64,000 nt of DNA. Origin: Paulownia fortunei (taxonomy: Eukaryota; Streptophyta; Magnoliopsida; Lamiales; Paulowniaceae). Shown one piece after another: positions 33,248 through 45,734 of the stretch (its first letter is position 1; every line of letters begins with the position of its first letter). Location: assembly GCA_019321725.1 (NCBI GenBank), contig CM033116.1:11364841-11428840 (forward strand), read 5' to 3'. Position numbers and translations under genes: made by a program. The notes under the pieces are model-generated. The model did no database searches and was not told where the DNA came from. It was given only the letters and a program-made list of their open reading frames with translations.

Positions 33248-33620
33248 CTTGGGTAGTGATGGGTTGTGTGCGAGCTAAAGTAGGCTGAGCGTGTGCGAGT
33301 TAAAGTGAGCTGAGCTGGTGGCCCACGAGGTGTAGGTAGAAATATGGTGGGTGTTGTGGTTGAAAGGGCTAATTTTGGTGGTGACGGTGTGTGGTGGTTA
33401 GGATGAGAGGTGATAGTGCGGTGGTGGGGTGATGGCCATAGTGGTGGTTGGGGGGATTATCTTGGTGGTGAGGTATGGTGGTGCGGTGGTGGGGGAGAAC
33501 ACGGTGGTGTTTGAGTTCCAAAGGTACACTACCTTCTGTAATGGAAATTTTTTAGAAGAGAGCAAAAAAATTATAGTGAGAATTTTTGCAAGAGCTTTTA
33601 ATCAAGTTCCTTTTAAGTAT
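33248..33620 (-). mobile_element. LINE 5' untranslated region, distal half
   Basis: The continuation of 21842-22093 across the Athila insertion, beginning with the second CTTGG. It is unusually G+C-rich for this window and made of GGTGGT/GGTGATGG runs on the plus strand (CCACCA on the minus strand), as in 5' regions of plant L1-type LINEs. The 71-codon plus-strand frame here only reflects that bias. The LINE start is somewhere before copia LTR sequence begins near 33620. Confidence 0.55.
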
Positions 33621-34455
33621 CTAAAAGGATGTCAATGTGACTAAGAATGAAATCATAGTTATTAAGCCACAATGGGGTTTTGACTAGTAATCCATGCTCT
33701 AAACTTAGCCGAAAGATTAAAAAATGGAAAGAGAACTTGCATGGTACTCATAATAAGAAATAGATTCCCTATATTTCACTTGAGACTAAGTAGTCATGAT
33801 GCACAACTATATGCTTCCCATGATTTGTGAGGTTTTTGAAATAAGGAGTTAGTTTCAAGATGATTAATTAATTGGATAAATTGATCAGAATAATTTATTT
33901 ATTCAGGTAAGTTGGAAGAGTTGCAAGCCCATTACTAACTTAGTTGTGAATATAAAGGGTCACATAAAATGGAGAAAGTCCACTTCTAATCAAGAAGATA
34001 ATCCAAGGAGTTGGATTAAATAACTAATGGAGATTAATTAATTTGTAGCTCAAATTAATTATATGATTATTTAATAAAATTAGGGACTCATGAGGAGTTA
34101 ACTAATTAATTGATTGGATCAATGATAGACATAAATTAATTTAAGAAGTTAAATTAATTCATTCGATTAAATAATATGATTATTTAATTTGACCTAATTT
34201 GATTAGGTTGTCAAAGTAGAACTTGTTAAATAACTAATTGGATGAATAATTAAATTGTGCTTGTTTAATTGATGGAGATCAATTAAAGAGACTTCATTAA
34301 ATTAATGAAAGTCCAAACCAAGTTAATAGCTAGTAAAAGAGGCCCATTAGGAGTTATGGTGAGCAAATCAAGGACTCTTTGTCATGGATGGAAACAAGAT
34401 ACAAGATATGGAAAAAGAGAGTGCTACTTAATTGGATTAGGGCAACATAACAGTG

Positions 34456-34463
34456 TATAAATA
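34456..34463 (+). promoter_or_regulatory. LTR TATA box
   Basis: TATAAATA in the context GTGTATAAATACACTATCATA, identical to that at 11787-11807. Confidence 0.55.
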
Positions 34464-34988
34464 CACTATCATATTGAAGCAAAATTCATCCCCGTTTACT
34501 CTCAAGAAAACTTCCCCCTTTCTCCATGTTGTCTTGTGATCTTTGTTCCAACAAAAGGTGGAACCTTTTGATTATTAATATAATTCTTATATCACAAGTT
34601 GATTTAAGAATTAAATTGCACTCCCGTATTTCTAGAATAGAAAACAAAATTTGAGTTTTCTAGCAAAAATTAGAGATTCATGGATTTACTCGAGGTGTGA
34701 TACCTTAGAGAGGTTACTTTTGGGACCCTAAGCGAATCAAATTGTGAATGGGCTTAATGATTTGAATCATTCCATACCCTACATTAACTGGAGTGCAATT
34801 TAAGTAATATTCGCGAGCTTTAATTTATGTTTTAAAGCAGGTAATCAATAAACACAAACAACTAATCGTATCAGTTCCTGGGGTTAGTCTAGCATATATT
34901 GATATGCATATTTATATGTTTGTTAAATTATTAAATTTTCATTGCGCATCCACCACGAGACATACGCATCCACCATGGGACATATGAA

Positions 34989-34993
34989 CCCAA
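34989..34993. repeat. Probable target-site duplication CCCAA (other copy 40686-40690)
   Basis: CCCAA flanks the minus-strand copia element on both sides. On the left the first four bases expected of the LTR (TGTT) are absent, so the junction is slightly damaged and the call is tentative. Confidence 0.6.
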
Positions 34994-37119
34994 GGGTTCG
35001 TGCGATCTTAGGAAACGTATACGCAGTGAAATTTAAATTTTTTTAAAAATATAAATATACATTGCATCACATGTAATTAAAATAAATCCCAAAACCCTTT
35101 CGCAATTACTCAGTTGTGCATTTTCTGATACTTAAAGCAAGAAAGTTTCAGAAACATTTACCTTGATTTGCACTCTAGCCGATGTAGGGATTGAAACGAT
35201 TCAAATCGTTATCCCAGCATGAAAGTATATATAAGTTCTTCAATTCAAACCCCTTTGATTGAAAACTGATTCGCTTCCATTGATCCCAAATGTTATCCCT
35301 CTAACGATATCCACACCTTGGATGCCCAATCACAACCGAATCCTATGCTAGTAGTTTTTGATTCGATAATTCTATCCCAGAATAATTTTATTTGGAACAA
35401 GAACACACTAACAATTAGTGTTTTAGGTGTTTAATTTAATTATTAATTCAACAATTAAATTAAAAATTAAACTAAGTAAAAGATTGTCGAACTTTTGGAG
35501 AAAGAAAACAAAATAGGGGAAGAATTTTTGGAGTTGAAGAAAACTATTTTTTTTGAAGAGAAAGGGGCTGTTTTTCATGTTTTTTCCCCACAAAAAAAAT
35601 TTACAGTAAAAGCCCCATAAAAACGTCCAAGAAGATTGCCAATAAAGGCTACCACAAGTCCTTTCCATGTAGGACTCTATTTATTTTCTTATCTCCAACT
35701 CTTTAAGTAAGTTTTCTTATCTTATAAAAACTTTTCTTTTTCCTTATTACCTCTTAGAAATTGAATTCCTAATTCAACTTACTCTAGAAATTGGATTCCC
35801 AATCCAATTTTCTAATGGGCTTCCTACAAGCCTACACCTAATGGATCTAGGCCTAAGTAATCAATTAGGCCTTATTTTAATTAATCCAATCAATTAATTC
35901 ATCTAATTAATTAGGTTTATCTTAATTAATTGATCCAATCAATTAATTAAATATTCCAATTGGGCTCCCTAATCTAATTAGGTCCGATCAATTAATTCAA
36001 TTAATTAATTAAATTAATTCCACACTTGAATTAATTTAAGCCTCATTAATTAATCGCATTAATTAATTTAATCCAATACTTGAATTAATTTATCCAAGTT
36101 TTGTGTGTGACCCACTTTAAACTAGTCGTGGGCTCACAACTCTTGTGATGTAGTTGAACAATTAGTTGTTCTGATTAATTAATTGATTAATTCTTTTGGA
36201 ATTAACCCATTAATTTTTAGAACCCACAATTCATGGGAAGCACTTAGGAATGCATCATGATTTCTAGTCTAAGGTGAATGTGTGAATCTGTTCCAATTAT
36301 GAATACCATGCAAGTACGATCCTTCTGTCATCTAATCTCCCAATTGAGCCTAGGGCATGGATGTTAAGTTGAAACCCCATTAGCTCAATAACTATGTTTC
36401 CATTCCTAGCAGCTTGACTCGATGATGAACAATTAGAAAACCCCACGTCTAATTTCCATCCAACCTTGGCCATGGATTTGAGAGTCAAGCACAGTAGAAC
36501 ACATAAAAGATTCACCTATTCAGCTAGATAGGTGATGGATTCTTTGTTGGCTACTCGTTAATTTTCATACATGAAGATGTTATACCTAATATAAATTCCA
36601 TGTGATTATTATACAATCGGAAAATATATCAAAGTGCAACATGTCTACCATAGTGCCTCAAGTTTAAGGACTAATTTTTACATTATCGTAATGAGAAAAT
36701 TTCCATTCGATAATAGAATATTTCTAATTGGGAATTTTCAGATGGGGTAGTTCACTATACTTGTTCCCAGCAAGTACCTGCATACATGCACTAGTTCTCC
36801 ACACCAATGCCCATGGAATGAGACATCATCTTTTCGAGCCTGCATCATATATATAAGTCTCAATAGGATCAATGATGTTCGATCTCATTAATTCTTGACT
36901 TGGAATGTTTTAAGATCATAACCTTAGAGACATATTCCATGATCACCATTATATGCGCAACCATGCCCCATAGCTATGTGTGATCTAAGGACCTTATCTA
37001 ATTCTTATGATGAATTTAAGATATAGATTGTCATTTAAATGATATTAATATGAATAAGAATGATTCGCAAGAGTATAAGAACGGCCAGAACAATTGGCCC
37101 ATCAGGCACTACTCTAACA
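34994..37119 (-). repeat. Copia 3' LTR
   Basis: 2126 bp. The minus-strand start is TGTTAGAGTAGTGCC at 37119. It is collinear with 38604-40685, for example CCTTCTGTCATCTAATCTCCC at 36320 against CCTTTCATTATCCAATCTTCC at 39930. Frames at 35423-35668 and 36297-36515 are LTR sequence. Confidence 0.8.
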
Positions 37120-37136
37120 ATCTCTCACTTGCCCTA
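37120..37136 (-). other. Copia polypurine tract
   Basis: The minus strand reads TAGGGCAAGTGAGAGAT directly before the LTR start. The same motif precedes the LTR at 58948. Confidence 0.75.
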
Positions 37137-38603
37137 GAGACAATTGTATTAAGGCCTATCTTCAAAGATGTCCTTCAAATACTTATCTAAAGGGTTAAAT
37201 TAGTAGGTCTGCTATATTTTCTGCCGAGGCAAATCTATCCACACTGATGTTGCCTCTACCACTAATTTTCAAAATCACAGTATTGCTAATCTATTTCTGC
37301 TTGGATCCTTTGATGAGACATTGGCTTCTCTGCTTGTTCAATAGCCCCTCATTGTTATCGCAGTACTCCAATATTTAATCAACAATGGTTGGAACTACAT
37401 CCAACACTTGGATTAAGTTCCTTATCCAAACAATCCATTTTTGCAGCATCGTATGCCCCAATGTATTAAATCACGGTGGTAGAATCCATGGTTGTTACAA
37501 GCTTGGAACTCTTTCCAACTAACCGTCCCACCATTTAGGATGAACATGAATCTAGACATAGACTTCAAGTTATCTAATTTAGACTAAAAACTAGATGAAG
37601 CATCTTAGTTTCAGTTCTCCATAACCGTACTCCAAGAAGAAATCCTTAGTGCTTCATAAGTACTAAAGATCGTCTTTACGGCTTCTAATGCTTTTTTCAT
37701 CAAATTGATTGATATTTGCTCATTAACACTCATAGCATTTCTGATATCAAATCATGTACATAGATTTGCATATTTTATGCTTTATTTCAAGGATTCATAA
37801 AACATATGAGTCATTATTTATCTTTCTTTCAAAAGACTTTGGGGACGAGGACTTCGAAAGAAAAATCCCATGACTCATAAACAAGAATCTCTCCTAGGAT
37901 TCTTCCATGCTAAACATTTTTAGCATCTAATCTATGTACTTGAATTTAGGATAGTGTAAGCATCCTTTCATATCTATCTCTATAAATCTCAATCTCTGAT
38001 CTCTAGGATGCTTATCCCAAATCCCTCTTGGAGAACTTTGTAGATGACAAGTTTTAGTTGACTGCAATATTTCTACATCATCTCTATGAGTAAAATTTCA
38101 TCAACTAAAACATAACAATCATCACCATACTCCCACTAACCCTCTTGTACACATATGGCTCATTCGCATTCCTAAAGAAATCAAATCATTTGATTGCTTT
38201 GGAGAATCGAATCCTCTACATTCAGCAAATTTATTTTGAATCCTTAATAGATCTCTGAAGTTCGCAAACTTTTTGCTTGTGTCTGTTTGATATGAAGACC
38301 TCAGACCGCTTAACTTATATCCTATTCTCAATACCCCTATTGAGAAAGACGATCTTCATATCTCTGTGCCATATCTAGTAGTCGTAATATATAGATATAA
38401 CTAGCATAATCCGAATGGACTTTGGCATCACATCTGGTATAAGGTATCCTCAACAGTCAACACCTTGACTTTGAGCGTAATACTTTGCTACCAGTCATGC
38501 CTTTATAGGCCACCACCTCCCTATGTTCTTCAATTTATATTTGCAGACCTGTTTGCAGCTAATGGGGACTATTTCTACTAATGGGTCCACCAAGGTCAAA
38601 CCT
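37137..38603 (-). pseudogene. Copia RT-RNase H relic, many stops
   Basis: Read on the minus strand from 38600: LVDPLVEIVPISCKQVCKYK (start of RVT_2), LVAKYYAQSQGVDC, KSIRIMLVISIYYDY, VCELQRSIKDSK, NEPYVYKRVSGS, DLG-ASW, then the RNase H part with GGTVSWKEFQ, KDPSRNRL and a tail with FNPLDKYLKDIFED. It is littered with stops and several shifts, and the YVDD block is destroyed. It belongs to the same copia family as 57781-58926. Confidence 0.75.
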
Positions 38604-40685
38604 TGTTGGAGTATACGCAGTGAAATTTAAAAATTTTCAAAAATGTAAATATACTAATCATCACATGTAATTAAAATGAATCTCCAAACCCGTTCATGAT
38701 TACTCAGTTGTGCATTTTTTTATACTTAAAGCAAGAAAGTTTTAGAAACTCTTACCTTGATTTGCACTCTGGCTGATGTAGGGATTGAAACGATTCAAAT
38801 CGTCATCCTAGCATGAAAGTATCTCCAAGTTCTTCAATTCAAACCCCTTTGATTGAAAATGAATTTGCTTCTAGGATCCCAAATGTTATCCCTCTAACGG
38901 TATCCATACCTTGGATGCCTACTCGCAATCAAATATTGTGTTAATAGTTTTCGATTCGATAATTCTATCCCAGAATGATTTTGTTTGGAACAAGAACATA
39001 CTAACAATTAGTGTTTTCAGTGTTTAGTTTAATTCTTAATTCAATAATTGAATCAAGAATTAAACTAGGGAAAAAGGTTGGTGAACTTTTGGAGAAAGAA
39101 AGGGAAAGGATGGATGAATTTTTGGAGATGAAGAAAACTATTTTTCTTCAAAAGAGAGGGGTTGTTTTTCACATTTTTTCCCCATAAAAAAATCTACAGT
39201 AAAAGCCCCATAAAAACATCCAAAAATATTGCCAATAAAGGCTACCACAAGTCCTTTCCATATACAACTCTACTTATTTTCTTATCTTCAACTCTTTTAG
39301 TAAGTTTCCTTATCTCATAAGGACTTTCTTTTTTCCTTACTACCTATTAAAAATTGAATTCCCAATTCAACTTGTTCTAGGAATTGGATTCACAATCCAA
39401 TTTCTTAGTGGGCTTCCTACAACCCCACACTTAATGGGCCTAGGCTAAAGTACTCAGTTAGGCCCTATTTTAATTTATTCAATTAATTAATTCATCTAAT
39501 TAATTAGAACCATCTAAATTAATTGATCTAATTAAATAGTTAAATATTCCAATTAGGCTCCCTAATCTAATTATATCCAATCAATTAATCTAATTAATTA
39601 ATTAAATTAATTCCATACTTGAATTAATTTAATCCCCATTAATTAATTTAATCCAACAGTTAGATTAATTTCTAGGTTAGAAATTGACTTGTCCAAGTTT
39701 TGTGACCCTTAGGTTCACTTTAAGCTAGTCGTGAGCTTACAACTCTGGTGACTTAATTGAACAAATAATTGTTATGATTATTTAATCCAATTAATTAATT
39801 CTCTTGGAATTAACCCATTAATTCCAAGAACCCACAAGTTATGGGAAGCACCTAGCAATAAATCATGACTCCTAGTCTAAGGTGAATATGCAAATCTATT
39901 CCAATTATGAATACCATGCAAGTATGGTCCTTTCATTATCCAATCTTCCTATTGAGCCTAGGGCATGGATATTAAGTCAAAACCCCATTAGCTCAATAGC
40001 TATGTTTCCATTCCAAGTAGCTTGACTCGATGATGAACAATTAGAAAACCCTACGTCTAATTTCCATCCAACCTTGGCTAATAATTTTAGAGTCAAGTAT
40101 TATGGAATATATAGGAGATTCACATATTCATCTAGATAGGTGATAGATCCTTTGTTGGCCACTCATGCAATCGGAAAATACATCAAAGTGCAACATGTCT
40201 TGCACAAGATTACCATGGTGCCGCAAGTCCAATGACTAATTCTTACACTATCGTAATGAGAAAATTCCCATTCAACAATATAATATTTCCAATTAGAAAT
40301 TTTTAGGTGGGATAGTTTAATATACTTGTTCCTAAAAAGCACCCGTATACATGTACTAGTGGCTCCACACCTATGCCCATAGAATAAGGCATTCTCTTTT
40401 CAAGCCTACATCGTATGCGCAAGTCTCAAAGGGATCAGTGATATCCCATCTCATTGATCCTTGACTTGGAATGTTTTAAGATCATAACCTTAGAGGCATA
40501 TTCCACGATCACCAATATATGCGCAACTACGCACTATAACTATGTGTGATCTAAGGACTTTATCTAATTTTTATAATCAATTTAAGATAAAGATTTTCAT
40601 TTAAATGATATTACTATGAATAAGAATGATTCGCAAGAGTATAAGAACTACCAGAAAAATTGGCTCATCGGGCACTACTCTAACA
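38604..40685 (-). repeat. Copia 5' LTR
   Basis: 2082 bp, window-strand ends TGTTGGAGTATACGC and CACTACTCTAACA. The primer-binding site expected to its left is absent, because RT sequence begins at once. Confidence 0.8.
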
Positions 40686-40739
40686 CCCAAAACTTCAAAC
40701 AACAGATAGCAAAGTTAAAGACAAGAGTTCAGGGTTTAG
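40686..40739 (+). mobile_element. Remnant between two plus-strand copia LTRs
   Basis: 54 bp (the CCCAA duplication, then AACTTCAAACAACAG...GGGTTTAG) between the inserted copia element and the LTR start at 40740. It is probably all that remains of the internal region joining the LTRs 33621-34993 and 40740-41472. Confidence 0.45.
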
Positions 40740-41472
40740 TGTTAGAGTATTTCCCAATGAGCCAATTAGATTGACCATTTAATATTCTTTTACCAGTGAT
40801 CTTTTTCAATTAATATCACTAATATTCAGTTATTCATCTTTATTTACTTTATTTTGGATTAAGTCTTTAGACCATATATAACTATGGGTCATGATGGTGC
40901 ACAGGATGGCAATTATGGATTATATCTCTATGAATTTGGTCTTAAAATGTTCAAAGTCTATGATCATTAAAATGGGACATCATTGATTCCATAAGACCTG
41001 CACATACGATACAGGTCGTAAGAAGGATGCCTTGTTCCATGTACATCAATATAATAACACTAGTGTACTTATTTATGTGCTTATTAGGAGGCAAGCACAC
41101 TAAACTCCTCACCTGAACATTTCTAATTAGAAATGAAATATTGTCGAATGGGAATTTTCTCAATATCACAGTGCATAATTAGTTCTCCGACTTGAGACAC
41201 TATTTTAATCTTCTGCATCACATGTTGTGCTTTGCTTTATTCTCGGATTACATGACATCAGAAGAAGAATATTTTGAGTATAACATAATAATATATAGAG
41301 GTTAATTGGAGTGGCCAATTAAATATCTTTCTCCTATCTAAATGAATAGGTAAATCTCCTATACTTTAAAAGATTCTTGATAGAAAATGAGTTTCTAATT
41401 TCAACACGGAGTTATGTAACTAAGATTTATTTTTTTACTTTTTAAGTAAGATGCTGGTGACCCAAAAATAGG
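40740..41472 (+). mobile_element. Ty1/copia LTR, 5' third
   Basis: Starts TGTTAGAGTATTTCCC and follows the family consensus (TTAAGTCTTTAGACC near 40860, then the long G/A-rich stretch). It runs to about 41440, where it becomes unclear, and is cut by the Athila LTR at 41473. Confidence 0.7.
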
Positions 41473-42951
41473 TGGTAACAAATCACAAGTGCACGGTGTC
41501 AACTAGAAATAAAAAGTAAGTAAAGTATCGTTTCCCAAGGGAATGCGTGTGTAATTACCAAATATTGATTATCTATGCTATATTTAACCTGGCAATTATA
41601 ATGGTGATTGAATTAAGATACAACAACTACCGAATTTAACAAAAGAAACTAAAACCCAAGGAGATTGACGGATCGAATTCAATATTAAGAAGAGTTAAGG
41701 CATTGGTTAGCCATTCTATGTGGTTATGAACTTAGTTCAATTGTGATTAGGAATAATGTAGGTTGTGTGATGGTGGGTCTTCCTAATCTAAGTGGTGCTA
41801 TCTCTCGAGTCGGAACAAATCTGCCCTTAGTAGGCCACCAATCCCATCTCTAGCTACGGGTCATCCTACCAAGAGTGTCTTAAGCTTTGTGAATTCCACT
41901 AGCTTTTAGTTTTCACACCTAGACTAATGCACGTACCTATGCTTATATCTCTATAGGGGTTGGTCCGTGGCATATACTACCCGATCCTTTGCAATAACCA
42001 CACCTCTCTATCTTAATTACAATAAATAAAATAAATTTAAAATAGGCCAAGTCTCAAGATGCATTAAAAATATAGTATATGCTTATCACAATAAACAACA
42101 TTCCAATCACAATATAAACATCAACTCATAAATCCATTATGAGGGCTTTCCAAGCTTTGACAAAAATGGATTAGTTAATATTGAAATTAAGCAAGCACCA
42201 AGTGTTTCCCAACATCATGATTCTTATAAATTACTCAAAACTAAGAAAAATGAGTTCCTCCTCTTCTTGTCTCAAATCCCAAGCTACTTGATAATGGGTG
42301 TGTGTGTTCTTGGTGTAGTGTGTGAAGAAATATAGAGAAATGTGTGTTTTTTGGTGGAGAGGAAATGTGTGTGAGAATTTAGGTGTAGAGTGTTTGTGGA
42401 TGATGAATTGTGTATTAAATGATGTATTTATTGTATGTTGTTTAAGAAATTATGCGTAAGCATATGTGTATCTCTCATTTATGTGATGTAATTATGTGTG
42501 TATAGTGTGTCTAATAGAGTGTCATATGGTGTGTGAGGGTGCAGTGGTGTATAACAAGAAAGATTCTATGATATGGCTTAGATTGTCGCTTGTCCCTCAA
42601 ACTCTGTAGATAATTACTTTTTCAGCTTTAGAATACTTGCATCGCCGCACTTCAAAAATGGCTACTTAGTACCAAGTTTTTTATCCTCCTACTATGTTGG
42701 GACCTAGGGAGTGTCATGGTGTGAGGTCTTGTTCTGCAGGCGCCGTGGTGCAACCTTTGGGGGGTGTCGCGGCGTGAGATCATTTTCTCCAAACTTAGCC
42801 ATTTTCATAATATTTTTACTCCATTCTTCATTCTTAGTCCCTACACACAATTATATACAAAATAAGGCATAATTGTATTGACTATATGGCAAAAACATGT
42901 GTAATTATGCTCATAAAGGTATTGGAAATGTTAGACTTTATGAGCCTATCA
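41473..42951 (-). repeat. 3' LTR of the third Athila-type element
   Basis: 1479 bp, window-strand ends TGGTAACAAATCAC and GAGCCTATCA. The first 60 bp share CACAAGTGCACGGTGTCAA with the Athila LTR ends at 4449 and 8955 (there GCAAGTGTACGGTGTCAAG). The rest differs strongly, so it is a different subfamily. The polypurine tract lies just beyond (minus strand GGCAAGTTTGGGGAAAGT). Confidence 0.7.
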
Positions 42952-44925
42952 ACTTTCCCCAAACTTGCCTTTTGCTCATCCTCAAGCAAACTTCAAAATC
43001 AAATAATCATAAGCTCATACTTTGATCATGAATTACTAAGCTTGATCAACCAATTCAAGTGACTCATCAATCTATTGCACATGCATCTGGAGGTTAGTAA
43101 AAAGCTAGTTGAATGACACTAAAAAACTTATATTTCATCAATCTTGTCATGAATGCATGCATTTTCGGTGTGAATTTCACAAATAATGACCCCATTTCCA
43201 TAAGCTTGATTTTCATACACCTTATCCACTAATGTAGACACCACACAAACTTAGATCAATAAGACTGTAATAATCTTATAATGTAAGGCCTAGGTTTTAG
43301 ATGTCTAGAAAGGGTAAGGATAACACAAAATAAGAGAGCCAAGTGTTTTTGCACTTCAACATCTTTACTCTTCTTTTTTCTTCTGTCATCCGCACTTTCC
43401 TCCATTTTACTTTTTGGGATTCATGCTTTTCATCATGTTCTTTTTGCTTCATACATATTTTCTTTTTTTGTACACATTTTTTCTTCTTTTTTTTCTATCT
43501 TTTTCTTTTCTCTCTCTATTTTTTTTATTGAATCCCAAGGCTTCATTTTCCCTTTTTTTTTTCATTCCTTCACAATCCCCAAACTTATTTCCTTTTGTCG
43601 AATTGGGTTGTAGTGTCTCTCTTACTTGTATCAATTGCTCATATACCCTCATTTTTCCATTCATGTACCCTCATAAAAAATGCACAATGTGTCTCACACT
43701 AAGCTCTCTTAAGGATAAATCATGATTTTTCAGATTGCACAAGGTGGATATAATGAGTTTAAATAAAATAAAGTTAGATGGTGGTAATTCATATGCTTTG
43801 CATATACCATTCTTGTCAATAAGCCACAATAGGGTGACTAGTGATAGATATGTAGTCATGGTAGGCTTGGTGGCTCAAACGAGTCAAAGATGGCCAAAAT
43901 TATTTTCAAGTTTGCTTGTTATTATGATTTTGTTTCAAAGGATGATCATCAAGTTTTAGAACACCACAAAATGACAATGTGACTCATTAGAAGCAAAACC
44001 CAACACTAAGTAGCACGTAATTCATAAGATTTCGACACAACGTGCTCAATGAAAATTCATCATTCATGACAAAGATCAAATACACACAAGAATCACCGTG
44101 TCATAGGACTAGCAATCTTTCTTTCATCTAGACTCTATACAATAACGATTAGGTATCATCATAGGCAATTAGCAATCATGATATTCATTCAATCACAAAA
44201 CATGAACTCAACTAAGTTTGTCAACAAAGCATGCTTGCTCTTGGACTCTCATTGCGCACAACATGTAATTTCACACAATTCATCCATCAAAATTGAAAAC
44301 AAATTGACTAATTTATCATGTAAAGCTCAAATACACAAAATACAAGTCCCACCCCTAACCTTAATTAACATTGTCCACAATGTTAACAAATTAAAGCATA
44401 TAGAAGGGGGAAATAGAAAACTCTCTATTCCAATAGATGATGCCCTGTATTCCATGGGAGAGCCACGCATACCACCAAGGAGATTGTTCATCTATACACA
44501 AAAAGGAGGGCAAATGAAAGAACATGGGCACAAGAAATAAAAGTGAGAACATAAACATAAACAAAGCAATGAAATAGCCAAAAAAAAAAGAAAGTTAGAC
44601 ATGTCTAAATTTAGAAATGGAACATACTTCAAAAACTAAATAAGAAATTATTCAAAGCAAAGGAATAAAAGGCTTGGGTTGCCTTCCAAGAAGCGCTTGG
44701 TTTATAGTTGTAAGCCCAACTCTATTACCTCTCTTTGGGAAAGTGCAAAATGAAATTTAAACATCTTACGCTCATTACCTCCTCCCAAGTAGTGCTTGGA
44801 TTGACGTTAATCACCCTGTATCATGGAGTTTGAATTTCTCCACATGGGCTGCCTCTCCTTGCATGGTTGATCGTAATCTTGGTCTTGGCTTGTTTAAAAA
44901 TTTTGATTTTACTTAAAAATGCTTC
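42952..44925 (-). mobile_element. Conserved 3' non-coding block of the third Athila element
   Basis: Aligns with 6331-7785. Both start with CCCCAAACTT...TTTGCTCATCCTC, share the T/C-rich tract (43340-43570), the CAAGCATGCTTGCTCTTGGACTCTC run at 44226 and GAAGCGCTTGGTTTATAG at 44690. The open frames here (43343-43725, 43735-43959, 44178-44540) arise from the pyrimidine tract and low complexity and are not supported as genes. Confidence 0.65.
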
Positions 44926-45734
44926 TTAGGGTAATTTGGCATCAAAGTGTGCAAGGACAGCCACCAAACTTTCATCCTCCAACTCTCCTCCTTTTGAAAT
45001 TTTCAATGGTGCTTCCAATTCTTTCCTCAACCTATTTTTCTGCACTTGCTCAACAATGAAGGGATCAAAAGCATCTAATTTATTACATTTAGGCTTTTCC
45101 ACCCAACAATTTAATCCCTTAACTTTATTCACTTCAACATGCATTACACCTTTTTTATTTTCTTTTAAGTTCACAAATCATGCATCAACTTTATCCTCAT
45201 AATTTGTTTATTGTAAAAGATCATTTGATAATGGGTCAAAGGTATCAATTTTTCCATATAAGTTCATTTCTACCAAACATTTTAAGGCTTTTGAAACATA
45301 AAAGTTCACTTGGTCGTTCCTAATTCTAAGCATCAAATTTCCTAGTTATACATCAATCAAAACTTTACTTACTAGCAAAGGTCTACCTAGAATAAGAGGC
45401 ACATTAGCATCTTTCTTTATGTCTAACACAATGAAATCAACCAGGAAAACAAACTTGTCTACCTTTACTGGCACATGCTCAACCATACATCTAAGATACT
45501 TGATAGACAGGTTGGCCAGTTGAAGTGACACCATCTCCTAATCCAAGCTTCCTATAAATCAATAAAGGCATAAGATTAATGCTTGATTCCAAATCACACA
45601 AAGCATTAGGAAAAGTAATTGGACCAATAGTGCAAGGAATGGAGAAACTCCCATAGTCCTTAAGCTTAGGAGAAAGCTTATTTTGCACAATTGTCGAGCA
45701 CTCCTCGATCAAATTCACCATCTCATGCTCCTTC
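44926..45734 (-). pseudogene. Athila protease and pol-start remnant
   Basis: From 45721 down: MVNLIEECSTIVQNKLSPKL, DYGSFSIPCTIGPITFPNAL, then CDLESSINLMPL (active site normally CDLGASINLMP; Gly to Glu). After a frameshift near 45520 come QLANLSIKYLRCMVEHVPVK, VDKFVFLVDFIVLDI, VPLILGRPLLVS and LIDV. The remainder (44926-45174) has RKELEAPLKISKGGELEDES, a linker, then a stop. RT should start here but does not. Confidence 0.85.

Larger units (their letters stand above)
33621..34993 (+). mobile_element. Ty1/copia LTR, 3' two-thirds
   Basis: Matches 10965-12119 from the GTCAATGTGACTAAGAATG segment through the TTAATTAA core to ...CATATGAACCCAA at the LTR end. The 5' third is missing. At its very end it received the minus-strand copia element 34994-40685. 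Its partner LTR is probably 40740-41472. Confidence 0.7.
34994..40685 (-). mobile_element. Ty1/copia element with internal deletion (RT-RNase H only)
   Basis: A 5.7-kb minus-strand element: 3' LTR 34994-37119, polypurine tract, RT-RNase H relic, 5' LTR 38604-40685. Primer-binding site, gag, protease and integrase are missing because the 5' LTR is joined straight to the start of RT. It is inserted at the tip of a plus-strand LTR of the same family, creating a head-to-head LTR pair. Confidence 0.75.

Noticed and set aside
33429..33644. Valine/glycine-rich 71-codon frame
   Set aside because: Produced by GGTGGT runs of a LINE 5' leader. It ends in copia LTR sequence.
34980..35000. GAACCCAAGGGTTC palindrome as an operator or recombination site
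   Set aside because: Better explained as two LTR ends meeting through an insertion with a CCCAA duplication.
43343..43725. Phe/Leu-rich frames that look like membrane segments
   Set aside because: They come from a T/C tract shared with the non-coding block at 6540-6600. No start context or family.
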